From Pseudomonadota bacterium (GTDB lineage: Bacteria; Pseudomonadota; Alphaproteobacteria; Sphingomonadales; Sphingomonadaceae), in NCBI GenBank assembly GCA_023433305.1, contig JAEZCZ010000066.1, forward strand, positions 1-57,678: DNA of 57,678 nt, given 5' to 3'. Made by a program: the position numbers and the translations under genes. The notes under the pieces are model-generated. The model was not told the origin of the DNA. It searched no databases and worked only from the letters and a program-made list of their open reading frames with translations. Of this stretch, positions 1 through 8,359 are shown piece after piece. Each line of letters starts with the position of its first letter. Positions within the stretch are counted from its first letter, which is position 1.

Positions 1-567
1 GCTCAAGGCCGAGCGCGCGATCGCCGGCGCTGACAATTTTGGCTTCCAACTCGCCAAGCTCGGTGGTGGTGAAACGCACTTGGCCGGCCAGCGTCTGGCG
101 GTGAATGAAGCTGGCATTCAGCGGCGGCGCCATCAGCTTGTCGCCATATTGCGCCGACACCTCGACGAAATAGCCGAGCACGTTGTTATGCTTGATCTTC
201 AGCGCCTTGATGCCGGTCTCATCGGCATAGCGTGCCTGCAATTGCGCGATCACCTTGCGCGACTGATCGCGCAGCGCCCGTGTCTCATCGAGCGTCGTGT
301 CATAGCCGCTGCGGATGAAGCCGCCGTCGCGCTTGAAGGCCGGCAATTCTTCCGCCAGCGCCATCGCCAGATCGTGCAAGAGATCGGTGGAGGGCTGCGT
401 CAGGCCGCGCGCCGCGTCGCTGATGGCATCGGGTAGTGCCTGCGCTTCGGAGAGCCGCGAGGCCAAAGCCGCGCTTGCCACCAGTCCGTCGCGAATGGCA
501 GCGAGATCGCGCGGGCCGCCACGGCCGACGACAAGCCGCGTCAGTGCGCGAGCGAGATCGGGCGCCG
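1..567 (-). CDS. mutS: MutS fragment (DNA mismatch repair ATPase, lever/clamp part), partial
   Basis: About 190 codons run off the left edge of the window. The translation carries the conserved MutS core signatures GRGGPRDLAAIRDGL, HNNVLGYFVEV, FIHRQTLAGQVRF and TTELGELEAKI, which belong to the lever/clamp region of the mismatch-recognition protein. No MutS N-terminal or ATPase domain is present. The frame is continuous, without a stop, with the GH3 beta-glucosidase upstream, so this is not an ordinary gene start. Codon choice is looser than in the neighbours (TAT, ATT, AAA, CAA, TTG). From memory, the sequence resembles Hyphomicrobiales MutS more than sphingomonad MutS. I read it as foreign sequence joined by misassembly, or less likely by recombination. 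Confidence 0.85.
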
Positions 568-2140
568 GCAGTGGCCGGCCGCCCATCAGCAGCACGACCA
601 CGGGCTTGCCCGTCTCCGCCACTGCGGCGAGCAAGTCCGTTTGTGCCTCGGGCAATTCCAGGTCGGCAAAGCTGCGCGCCTCACCGGTGCGGTCGAAATC
701 CTCGCCGAGCGCCATCACGACCACGTCGGCCTCGCGCGCCGCGGCCACGGCAGCCTCCACCCCGTCCGGGATATAGACGACATCCCGATGCGCCGCCTCG
801 AGCGCGGTCCGCACCGAAACGACGTCCGCCTCCTGCCCCCGCGCTCGCCACGAGCCGAGCTGGGTGAAGGCGTTGTCCGCCAGCGCGCCGATCAGGGCGA
901 TGCGTCCCGCCTCACGCGCCAGCGGCAGCACGTCGCCTTCGTTCTGAAGCAGCACGATGGAGCGCTCGGCGATCCGCCGGGCTTCGGCCCGATGCTCGGG
1001 CGTCAGCATGACCGCCGCCTCGCGCGCGGCGTCGTGATATTTGTAGGGGTCGGCGAACAGCCCCAAGTCGCGCTTGACCGCGAGAATGCGGCGCACCGCT
1101 TCGTCGAGCCGTGCCATCACGGCCGGCTCGGCGTCCGCCAGCGCGGCAAGCTCTTCGGCATAGACGTCGCTGACCATGTCCATGTCGACGCTGGCGTCGA
1201 GGGCCAGCCGGGCGGCTTCGGCGCGGCTGCCCGCGCCGCCATGCGCCATGAGCTCGTCGATCGAGCGCCAATCGGACACGAGAACGCCATCATAACGCCA
1301 TTCGGTGCGTAACACCCCCCGAAGAAGCGCTTCATTCGCAGTTGTAGGCACCCCGCCGAGGGCGTTGAACGCGGTCATGTAGCTCGCCGTGCCCGCGGCT
1401 GCCGCCGCTTCGAAAGGCGGCAGATAGGTCTCGCGCAAGGTCCGCTCCGAGATGTCCGCGCCCCCGTAATCGCGCCCCGCCTCGGCCGCTCCGTAGGCCC
1501 CGAAATGCTTGGTCGCCGCCATCACCGTGTCGGCCGCCGCGAGGTCGGTGCCCTGGAAACCGCGGACTTGCGCGGCCCCCATCGCCGCGCCCAGGAACGC
1601 GTCTTCCCCCGCCCCCTCGACGACACGCCCCCAGCGCGGATCGCGCGCCACGTCGACCATCGGTGCGAACGTCCAGTGGAGGCCCGCCGCGCTCGCCTCG
1701 CGGGCGGCGATACGGGCATGGCTTTCCGCATCGGCGGGATCCCAGGTCGCGGCCATCGCCAGCGGAACGGGGAAGATCGTGCGATAGCCGTGCACTACGT
1801 CCATCGCGAAAAGCAGCGGGATACCGAGCCGGCTTTCCTCCACCGCCACGCGCTGCAGCTCGCGCAGGGGTTCCGCCCCGGCAACATGGAGGTAGGATCC
1901 GACCTCGCCGCGCCGCACTTTCTCCAGCTCCTCGGGCCCGAGGCGCGAGTTGAGCGCCCGTTGCCGCCCGCCCATGCGCTGGACGAGCTGCCCGACCTTC
2001 TCGGCCGTTGTCATGCGCTTGAGCAAGGTGTCGATGTCGACGCCAGGGAGTGCCTCGCGAGGCTCTGGAGCCTGCGCGCTGAGCGCCACGGCGGGCGCCA
2101 ATACCAATGTTAGCGCTACCAAACTTTGTCGGAATACCAC
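568..2140 (-). CDS. Glycoside hydrolase family 3 beta-glucosidase, exported, 3'-truncated
   Basis: This is a GH3 exo-acting beta-glucosidase of about 525 visible residues. It starts at GTG 2140, nine bases after a GGGGAGGGG ribosome site, and opens with a signal peptide (MVFRQSLVALTLVLAPAVALSAQ), so it acts in the periplasm. GH3 N-domain motifs follow: GIPLLFAMDVVHGYRTIFP, then KHFGAYGAAEAGRDY, and the nucleophile motif VLVSDW (Asp). The C-terminal alpha/beta sandwich begins at VLLQNEGDVLPL and stops mid-domain at VVVLLMGGRPL, where the frame passes into MutS. A normal GH3 of this type continues for well over 100 residues. A LacI-type operator lies inside codons 7-11, linking it to the glucose-catabolic operon at 5119. 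Confidence 0.9.
2108..2121. promoter_or_regulatory. LacI-family-type operator at the GH3 start
   Basis: TGTTAGCGCTACCA is a near-palindrome (6 of 7 base pairs match) with the central CG and TGnnAnCGnTnnCA pattern typical of LacI-family operators. Fifteen bases, GTTAGCGCTACCAAA, recur exactly at 5023-5037 just upstream of zwf. It overlaps the signal-peptide codons of the GH3 gene, so binding would act by blocking early elongation or the promoter. No LacI gene is in the window. Confidence 0.6.
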
Positions 2141-2218
2141 GGACGCAAGCCCCTCCCCACCCTGCAGGCACCAGCGCGCCCGCCTTCAGTTTGGGGGAGT
2201 GTGCCTCGGGATGCCGCC

Positions 2219-3112
2219 TTACGCGAGTCCGAAATGCGCCCGATAGCGCTCGAAGCAGCGCGCACCGCACTTGAGGCGGATCAGCGCGCCTTCGGCCATC
2301 GCGGTGGCGCGGCGCGGATCTTCGGCGACCGCGGGCCGGATTGCCTCGCGGTTCCAGTCCTCCGAATGCTTGACGTCGAGCACCGCGTGGAGCGTGAAAT
2401 AGCGCCGTTCCTTGCCGCTCAAACCGATTCGCTTGAGCGCCTCGGCCGTGCAGGCCGAACGGGCCGGCGCGGTCAGTTCGATCGCGCCAAGCGCACCCAC
2501 GCTATGCCAGGCGTAACGGCGCGCGCTCGCCATCGCGGTCATCGCGTTCGCCAATGCGAGGCTTTCCCAGACGGTGTTCTCAATGGTCGGCTCGAGATCG
2601 AGGGTTTCGACGAGGCTGGCGAGCATCGGGCCGTGCATGCCCTTTTCCTGGCCCCGCCCCATCTCGTCCCAATAATTGCGTGCCAGCTCGAGCTTGGGGA
2701 GAGTGGGCAGCTTGACCTGCGTCATCGCGACGAGATCGTCGAAACCCGCTTCGCCTGCGGCTTCCTGCTCGGCGAACCAGCGCACCTCGTCACGCGATGC
2801 CTCAGCGGCGAGCCACGGAAACAAGGGATCGCCCTGCCCCGGACCATTGTCCTTGAGCGCTTCGAACCAGTCGATGAAACCTTCGACATCGGTCGGTGCT
2901 CGGGCCGCCTCCTCGATCACTTCCTGCCGGAGCTCTTCCACGAAGCCGCCTTCCAGTCGCAACATGGCGGCGTCGCGGGCGATCTGTCGCTGCCAGTCAG
3001 CAGCGGGGAACTGAGGGGCGAGACGTTCGCGATTCCAGTGGGCAAGTTGTCTCTGGAACATGTCGTTGAGGAACTGGGATCGGCTTTCGAATTGAAGGGG
3101 CTGAGTGGCCAT
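2219..3112 (-). CDS. Iron-containing redox enzyme family protein (heme-oxygenase-like fold)
   Basis: A 297-residue protein from ATG 3112 (MATQPLQFES). I chose this start because the longer reading frame back to 3265 is low-complexity-like and has no ribosome site. It is almost entirely helical, with clustered Glu/His residues (EELRQEVIEEAAR, NYWDEMGRGQEKGMHG, YFTLHAVLDVKHSEDW) of the kind that coordinate a di-iron centre in TenA/PqqC/heme-oxygenase-2-like proteins. Family members are oxidases of diverse substrates, and the substrate here cannot be read from the sequence. It lies 74 bases downstream of the AlkB-like gene on the same strand and 78 bases upstream of the GH3 gene. Confidence 0.65.
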   Translation of the reverse strand: MATQPLQFESRSQFLNDMFQRQLAHWNRERLAPQFPAADWQRQIARDAAMLRLEGGFVEELRQEVIEEAARAPTDVEGFIDWFEALKDNGPGQGDPLFPWLAAEASRDEVRWFAEQEAAGEAGFDDLVAMTQVKLPTLPKLELARNYWDEMGRGQEKGMHGPMLASLVETLDLEPTIENTVWESLALANAMTAMASARRYAWHSVGALGAIELTAPARSACTAEALKRIGLSGKERRYFTLHAVLDVKHSEDWNREAIRPAVAEDPRRATAMAEGALIRLKCGARCFERYRAHFGLA

Positions 3113-3186
3113 GAATATTTCCGTTCGGAGAATTGGATTTCTCTCCAAGCGGTTAGGGATGACGGTTGTTCCATTCCTAATGTTAG

Positions 3187-3759
3187 TCAGCCCTGGCGAA
3201 GCGACCGGTAGGTGATCGACCAGCGCGTCTGATCCATGGGCGCGATCGAGTGCTCCCAGTCCCAACGCACTTCCCCAGAAAGGCGGTAGAGCGAGCGGGC
3301 GGGCAGCGGCACGTTGCGACGCTCGAAGCCGGTTTCGGTGCGCCGGCGCAGGCGCAGCGTACAGTCCGCTCCGAGAGAAAGTCCGAGCACTTCGCCGTAT
3401 TGCGGGCGGTCGCGGTGCCAGCCGATGCCGGCGCCGCGGTCATAGCGAATGAGCAGCGCCGCCAGCAACTCGCGCGGTTCGAGCCCCACCAGCGGGGCCA
3501 GCTTGTCGCGCAGCTCGAGCAACCAGCCCGGAAGCGGCGGCGCCGCGTCGAGCCGGCCGCGCGAGAAATCATAAGCGCTGCCATAGTGGGTAGTCAGGCG
3601 CTTGCCGCGCCACTGGCCGAACTTGAACGGTTCGAGCGGCGCCGCGTCGATCTGGGCGACGAGCGCTCGTTGGTCGGCACGCGTCACGGCATCGGCCACG
3701 AAGGTGAGGCCCGGTACGACCGGCGCCTCCTCCCGAAACAGCTCGCCCTGGGAAGTCAT
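3187..3759 (-). CDS. AlkB-like 2-oxoglutarate/Fe(II) dioxygenase
   Basis: A 190-residue member of the AlkB family, which oxidatively removes alkyl groups from DNA or RNA bases, or from proteins in some members. The metal and co-substrate residues are visible: the HxD pair in GWHRDRPQYGEVLGLSLG near residue 118, a distal His in WEHSIAP near residue 169, and the 2-oxoglutarate-binding arginines near the C-terminus in RWSITYRSLR. Length fits the short AlkB-like class. The start ATG 3759 has AGGCAGGC just upstream. It is divergent from yjbQ with only 20 bases between the start codons. Confidence 0.85.
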   Translation of the reverse strand: MTSQGELFREEAPVVPGLTFVADAVTRADQRALVAQIDAAPLEPFKFGQWRGKRLTTHYGSAYDFSRGRLDAAPPLPGWLLELRDKLAPLVGLEPRELLAALLIRYDRGAGIGWHRDRPQYGEVLGLSLGADCTLRLRRRTETGFERRNVPLPARSLYRLSGEVRWDWEHSIAPMDQTRWSITYRSLRQG

Positions 3760-3764
3760 GCCTG

Positions 3765-3774
3765 CCTATATAGG
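3765..3774. promoter_or_regulatory. Palindrome CCTATATAGG between divergent starts
   Basis: A perfect 10-base palindrome sits in the 20-base gap between the AlkB-like gene (minus) and yjbQ (plus). Its ends contribute an AGG to the ribosome-binding site on each strand. The gap is too small for two separate promoters, so each mRNA must begin inside the opposite gene or be nearly leaderless. Confidence 0.4.
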
Positions 3775-3779
3775 AAGCG

Positions 3780-4196
3780 ATGCAACAGGCGCTTGATACC
3801 CTGACCTTTTCTACGTCCGGCCAGGGTCTCTACGAGATCACCGAAGACGTCGCGGATTGGCTGCGCGGCAGCGGGCTGGAGAGCGGACTGTTGACGCTAT
3901 TCTGCCGGCACACGAGCGCGGGGCTGATGCTGACAGAGAACGCGTCACCCGCCGTGTGGCGCGATTGGCAGACATGGCTGGCAGGCGCGGTCCCGGAAAC
4001 CGGGCGATACGAACACTCCGCCGAGGGTCCCGACGACATGCCGGCGCACATCAAGACCGTGCTGACAGGAAGCAGCCTGCAGGTGCCGGTCTCGCACGGC
4101 CGCATGATGTTGGGCACCTGGCAGGGCGTCTTTCTGGCCGAGCACCGCCGTGCCCCGCATCGGCGTCAGGTCGCCCTCCACGTGATGGGGCATTAG
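3780..4196 (+). CDS. yjbQ: YjbQ family protein (UPF0047, secondary thiamine-phosphate synthase type)
   Basis: A 138-residue protein matching the single-domain YjbQ/UPF0047 family in length and motifs. These include FCRHTSAGLMLTENA, the acidic/His stretch HSAEGPDDMPAHIKTVLTGSS and GRMMLGTWQGVFLAEHR near the C-terminus. Conserved His residues (HTS, HSA, HIK) form the presumed active or metal site. E. coli YjbQ has weak thiamine-phosphate synthase activity, and the true role of the family is uncertain. AGGAAG lies just before ATG 3780. The transglutaminase-like gene follows after about 50 bases on the same strand. Confidence 0.88.
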   Translation: MQQALDTLTFSTSGQGLYEITEDVADWLRGSGLESGLLTLFCRHTSAGLMLTENASPAVWRDWQTWLAGAVPETGRYEHSAEGPDDMPAHIKTVLTGSSLQVPVSHGRMMLGTWQGVFLAEHRRAPHRRQVALHVMGH

Positions 4197-4248
4197 CGAC
4201 TTTTCCGGAAACCCTGAAACATCCGCAGAGGGGGTGCGTTGGCAGGGC

Positions 4249-5046
4249 ATGGGGATCGATATTTCCGCCCGTTTCGCGTTCTCGCTGAGCCGCCCTGCCG
4301 ACGTGCTGCTTCAATTCGAGGCGGCGGCAATCCCGGAGCAGCGCATCATCGATAGCGAATGCCGACTGGGCGATGCCGAGCATGTCGCGCGAATTCCCGC
4401 GCAGGACGACATCGGCGAGCGCATCTGGCTACGCGTGACCGGCCATTTCGAGGTCGATTACACAGCGAAAGTCGAGGTCGAGCGCCTGCTTGTGGATCTC
4501 GGCAACTTGGACCGGCTCGACACGCACCTGCTGCCGGCCGAGACCGTGCAGTACCTGTTCGATTCCCGGTATTGTCCCGCCGATCGCTTCCAGTCTTTCG
4601 TGGAGGCCGAGTTCGGCGGTACGAATGGCGGGCAGCGCGTGCTGGCGATGCGCGACTGGATTGCGGCGAACTTCACCTACGCCCCTGTAAGCACCGCCAG
4701 CACGACCGCGCTCGACAGCTTCGTCGAGCGGCGCGGAATTTGCCGGGACTACGCGCATGTGATGGTGACCCTGGCCCGCGCCAGCGCGATTCCGGCCCGG
4801 TACGTCAGTTGCTACGCCCCCGGGGTGAACCCGCCGGATTTCCACGCCGTGGCCGAAGTATTCCTTGCCGATCCGTCGGTTACGGCTGGCGGAGCCTGGC
4901 ATCTGGTCGATGCGACCGGAATGGCCGATCCGGCTGATACGGTGAAGATCGGCGTCGGTCGCGATGCGGCCGATGTCAGCTTCATGACCGTTTTCGGGCA
5001 AGCCAATTTCGAGGACAAGAAAGTTAGCGCTACCAAAACGGCTTGA
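4249..5046 (+). CDS. Transglutaminase-like cysteine peptidase family protein
   Basis: A 265-residue cytosolic protein (no signal peptide) with the transglutaminase-core catalytic triad. The Cys is in RGICRDYAHVM near residue 162, the His in FHAVAEVFL near 196 and the Asp in WHLVDATG near 215. An N-terminal beta domain precedes the core, as in bacterial transglutaminase-domain proteins that act as amidases or peptidases. I prefer ATG 4249; a GTG at 4234 would add five residues but sits directly against its GAGGGG box. The 3' end contains the LacI-type operator for the zwf operon. Confidence 0.85.
   Translation: MGIDISARFAFSLSRPADVLLQFEAAAIPEQRIIDSECRLGDAEHVARIPAQDDIGERIWLRVTGHFEVDYTAKVEVERLLVDLGNLDRLDTHLLPAETVQYLFDSRYCPADRFQSFVEAEFGGTNGGQRVLAMRDWIAANFTYAPVSTASTTALDSFVERRGICRDYAHVMVTLARASAIPARYVSCYAPGVNPPDFHAVAEVFLADPSVTAGGAWHLVDATGMADPADTVKIGVGRDAADVSFMTVFGQANFEDKKVSATKTA
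5022..5035. promoter_or_regulatory. LacI-family-type operator upstream of the zwf operon
   Basis: AGTTAGCGCTACCA shares the 15-base string GTTAGCGCTACCAAA with the site at the GH3 start. It overlaps the last codons of the transglutaminase-like gene, about 84 bases before the zwf start. A TTGACA hexamer lies at 5050-5055 and CATAAT at 5081-5086, but the 25-base spacing is poor, so the promoter itself is not assigned. Confidence 0.6.
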
Positions 5047-5118
5047 CCTTTGACATGAAGTGCTCGCACTCGCAGTGCAGCATAATAATGAATGCCGGTT
5101 GGGGAAGGCAGCGAACGG

Positions 5119-6552
5119 ATGATTGCAAAAGCCGACACTCTGTTGCTGTTCGGTGCCACGGGGGACCTCGCCCAACGCATGTTGCTCCCCTCGCTCTGCG
5201 CACTCCACGCCGACGACTTGCTCGATCCCGAGTTGCAGATCTTTGGCACCGCGCGCTCCGCGATGAGCGACGCGGAATTCCGCAATTTCGCTCGCGAAGC
5301 GGTCGAGAAGTTCCTACCCGCGCATCGCCGCAGCAGCATGGCCGACTTCATCAATCGCCTGCATTACCAGCCGCTCGACGTGACCGCGCCCGAAGGGTTC
5401 GCAGAGCTGGCCGAGCGGCTGGGCGAGCGCCGTGACCGCGTGGCAATCTTTCTTTCCACCGCGCCGCAGCTTTTCGAACCGACGATCCGCGGCCTCGATA
5501 GAGCGGGGTTGGCGGGCGAGGGCGTCCGCATCGGCCTCGAAAAGCCCCTCGGGCTCGACCTTGCTTCGAGTTGCGAGATCAACGACGCGGTCGCCACCGC
5601 TTTTCCCGAGAGCCGGACGTTCCGGATAGATCACTATCTCGGCAAGGAAACGGTCCAGAACCTGCTGGCGCTGCGTTTCGCCAACATCATGTTCGAGCCG
5701 CTGTGGAACGCCCAGCATATCGCGCACGTGCAGATCACCGTTGCCGAAACCGTCGGGCTCGAGAAGCGCGCGGACTTCTACGATGGCACCGGCGCGCTGC
5801 GCGACATGGTGCAGAACCACATGCTCCAGCTCCTTTCGCTGGTGGCGATGGAGCCCCCGTCCAGCTTCGACGACGCTGCCGTGCGCGACGAGAAGGTCAA
5901 GGTGTTGCGCGCCCTTCGGCCGATCGGGCCTGGCGAGAGCGTGACCGGCCAATATCGCGGCGGGGCCATCCAGGGAAAGATCGTGCCCGGTTACGACGAG
6001 GAGCTGGGCCGCGACAGCGAAACCGAGACCTTCGTCGCGCTCAAGGCCCATGTCGACAACTGGCGCTGGAAGGGCGTGCCGTTCTACTTGCGAACTGGAA
6101 AGCGCCTACACGAGCGAGTGACCGAGATCGTGGTGCAGTTCCGCTGCGTGCCGCACTCGATCTTCAAGGGCGCACGAACCAAGCCCAACAAGCTCCTCAT
6201 CGGCATCCAGCCGGAAGAGAACATCACCCTGTCGCTGATGGCCAAGGTGCCCGGCCTCGACCGCGAAGGCCTGGCGCTGCGCGAAGTACCACTCGACATC
6301 GCGATGCCCGATGCGTTTTCGGGCGTGGAGCGGCGCATCGCGTACGAGCGGCTGCTGCTCGACCTGCTCGAGGGCGACCAGACGCTGTTCGTCCGCCGTG
6401 ACGAGGTGGAAGCGCAATGGACCTGGATCGACGGCATCCGCGAGCAATGGCAGCGCGAGGGCCTGACGCCCAAACCGTATAACGCCGGAAGCTGGGGTCC
6501 GAGCGCGGCCATCGCGCTGGCCGAGCGCGACGGGGTGAGCTGGCATGAGTGA
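5119..6552 (+). CDS. zwf: Glucose-6-phosphate 1-dehydrogenase
   Basis: Oxidises glucose 6-phosphate to 6-phosphogluconolactone with NAD(P)+, feeding the Entner-Doudoroff pathway in the cytosol. At 477 residues it has normal family length. The Rossmann motif LLLFGATGDLAQRM is at the N-terminus, and the substrate/catalytic signature RIDHYLGKETVQNL is near residue 173. ATG 5119 is preferred over 5092 because GGGGAAGG stands ten bases before it and the protein then begins at the nucleotide-binding strand. It is first gene of zwf-edd-glk-eda and overlaps edd by eight bases. No 6-phosphogluconolactonase gene lies between zwf and edd. Confidence 0.97.
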   Translation: MIAKADTLLLFGATGDLAQRMLLPSLCALHADDLLDPELQIFGTARSAMSDAEFRNFAREAVEKFLPAHRRSSMADFINRLHYQPLDVTAPEGFAELAERLGERRDRVAIFLSTAPQLFEPTIRGLDRAGLAGEGVRIGLEKPLGLDLASSCEINDAVATAFPESRTFRIDHYLGKETVQNLLALRFANIMFEPLWNAQHIAHVQITVAETVGLEKRADFYDGTGALRDMVQNHMLQLLSLVAMEPPSSFDDAAVRDEKVKVLRALRPIGPGESVTGQYRGGAIQGKIVPGYDEELGRDSETETFVALKAHVDNWRWKGVPFYLRTGKRLHERVTEIVVQFRCVPHSIFKGARTKPNKLLIGIQPEENITLSLMAKVPGLDREGLALREVPLDIAMPDAFSGVERRIAYERLLLDLLEGDQTLFVRRDEVEAQWTWIDGIREQWQREGLTPKPYNAGSWGPSAAIALAERDGVSWHE

Positions 6553-8359
6553 ACTCCATCCAACCCTAGCGCGCGTCACCGACCGCATCATCGAACGGTC
6601 GCGCGAAACGCGTTCCGCCTACCTCGAGCTGATGCGGATCGAGGGCGAGAAGCACTCCGATCGCAACGTGGCTCTGCCGTGCTCGAACCTTGCCCACGGG
6701 TTTGCAGCGATGGGCGATGACAAAGCCTCGATCATCACGCGCGCCGGGCCGAACATCGGGGTGATCAGCGCCTACAACGACACGATCTCGTCGCACCAGC
6801 CGTTCGGCGCCTATCCGCCGCAGATGAAGGTGTGGGCTCGCGAGGTAGGCGCGACGGTGCAAGTCGCCGGCTGCACGCCGGCGATGTGCGACGGCGTGAC
6901 TCAGGGCACCGACGGCATGGAGTTGTCGCTGTTCAGCCGCGACGTCATCGCCCTTTCCACCGCGGTGGGACTGAGCCACGCCATGTACGACAGCGTCGCG
7001 ATGCTCGGCATGTGCGACAAGATCGTGCCCGGGCTGCTGATCGGCGCGCTGCGCTTCGGGTACTTGCCGGCGATCTTCATTTCGGCGGGGGCGATGCCGA
7101 CTGGCATCTCCAACAAGGAGAAGCAGGCGGTCCGCCAGCTTTACGCCGAGGGCAAGGCGACCCGCGCAGAGCTGCTCGAAAGCGAGGCCAAGAGCTATCA
7201 CGCGCCCGGCGTCTGCACCTTCTACGGCACGGCCAACTCGAACCTGATGATGCTCGAGATGATGGGCCTGCAGCTCCCGGGGGCGGCCTTCGTCAATCCC
7301 GGCACGCCCCTGCGCCAGGCGCTCACCCGTGCCTCGGTCCATCGGCTCGCGCAAATCACGCGCGACGGCAGCGAGTACAAGCCGCTCGCACATTGCGTGG
7401 ACGAGCGGGCGATCGTCAACGCAGCGGTCGGCCTGCTCGCGACCGGCGGATCGACCAACCATGCGATCCACCTGCCCGCCTTCGCCCGCGCGGCCGGGAT
7501 AATGATCGACTGGAACGATCTCGCCGAGCTGAGCCATGCCGTGCCGCTGCTCGCGCGGGTCTATCCCAACGGCGCGGCGGACGTGAACTTCTTCCAGGAC
7601 GCAGGCGGGCTCGGCTTCGTCGTGCGCGAGCTGCTCGGCGCGGGGCTTCTTCACCGCGACATCATGACCGTGTTCGGGGACGATCTGGGGGCCTACACGC
7701 TCGAGCCCTGGCTTGACGGCGGGGCTCTCGCCTGGCGCGAGCCAGGGCCCTCGGGAGACGAAAATATCCTGCGGCCCGCTTCCAATCCCTTCACGGCTGA
7801 TGGCGGGATGCGCCTGGTCGAAGGCAATCTCGGCCGCGCGGTGTTCAAGACCAGCGCGGTTGAGCCGTCGCGCTGGACCATCGAAGCGCCGTGCCGGGTT
7901 TTCCAGTCTCAGGTAGAAGTGGCCGACGCCTTCGCTGCGGGCGAACTGGACCGTGACGTGATCGTGGTCGTGCGCTTCCAGGGGCCGAGGGCGAACGGGA
8001 TGCCCGAGTTGCACAAGCTCACCCCGATCCTCGGCGTGCTGCAAGACCGCGGCCACGACGTCGCGCTGGTGACCGACGGCCGGATGTCAGGAGCGAGCGG
8101 CAAGGTCCCGAGCGCGATCCACGTCAGCCCCGAGGCGCTCGGCGGCGGGCCGCTCGCCTACTTGCACGACGGCGACATGATCCGGCTGTGCGCCGAGACC
8201 GGCCAGCTCTCGACGAGCGCGGACCTGTCGGGCCGCGTTCCCGCGCAAATGCGCGAGGTCGAGCTGGGCACCGCGCGCGAGCTGTTCGCGATGTTTCGCG
8301 CCGGAGCGGACGAGGCCGAGCGCGGCGGTTCCGCGATGCTGGCGATGTCGGGTCTGTGA
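6545..8359 (+). CDS. edd: Phosphogluconate dehydratase
   Basis: Dehydrates 6-phosphogluconate to 2-keto-3-deoxy-6-phosphogluconate. The 604-residue length is that of Edd in the IlvD/Edd family of Fe-S dehydratases. Visible signatures are AGCTPAMCDGVTQG (cluster cysteine), MLGMCDKIVPGLL, GTANSNLMMLEMMGL, GGSTNHAIHLPAFARAAGI and VTDGRMSGASGKVPSAIH near the C-terminus. Translation is coupled on both sides: it overlaps zwf and its TGA overlaps the GTG of glk. Confidence 0.97.
   Translation: MSELHPTLARVTDRIIERSRETRSAYLELMRIEGEKHSDRNVALPCSNLAHGFAAMGDDKASIITRAGPNIGVISAYNDTISSHQPFGAYPPQMKVWAREVGATVQVAGCTPAMCDGVTQGTDGMELSLFSRDVIALSTAVGLSHAMYDSVAMLGMCDKIVPGLLIGALRFGYLPAIFISAGAMPTGISNKEKQAVRQLYAEGKATRAELLESEAKSYHAPGVCTFYGTANSNLMMLEMMGLQLPGAAFVNPGTPLRQALTRASVHRLAQITRDGSEYKPLAHCVDERAIVNAAVGLLATGGSTNHAIHLPAFARAAGIMIDWNDLAELSHAVPLLARVYPNGAADVNFFQDAGGLGFVVRELLGAGLLHRDIMTVFGDDLGAYTLEPWLDGGALAWREPGPSGDENILRPASNPFTADGGMRLVEGNLGRAVFKTSAVEPSRWTIEAPCRVFQSQVEVADAFAAGELDRDVIVVVRFQGPRANGMPELHKLTPILGVLQDRGHDVALVTDGRMSGASGKVPSAIHVSPEALGGGPLAYLHDGDMIRLCAETGQLSTSADLSGRVPAQMREVELGTARELFAMFRAGADEAERGGSAMLAMSGL

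Noticed and set aside
1..2140. A genuine GH3-MutS fusion enzyme
   Set aside because: Both domains are cut mid-fold, the functions are unrelated (one exported, one cytosolic) and codon usage changes at the join; misassembly is simpler.
5043..5090. TTGACA (5050-5055) and CATAAT (5081-5086) as the zwf promoter
   Set aside because: The spacing of 25 bases is far from 16-18, and no other good pair is present; only the operator is reported.
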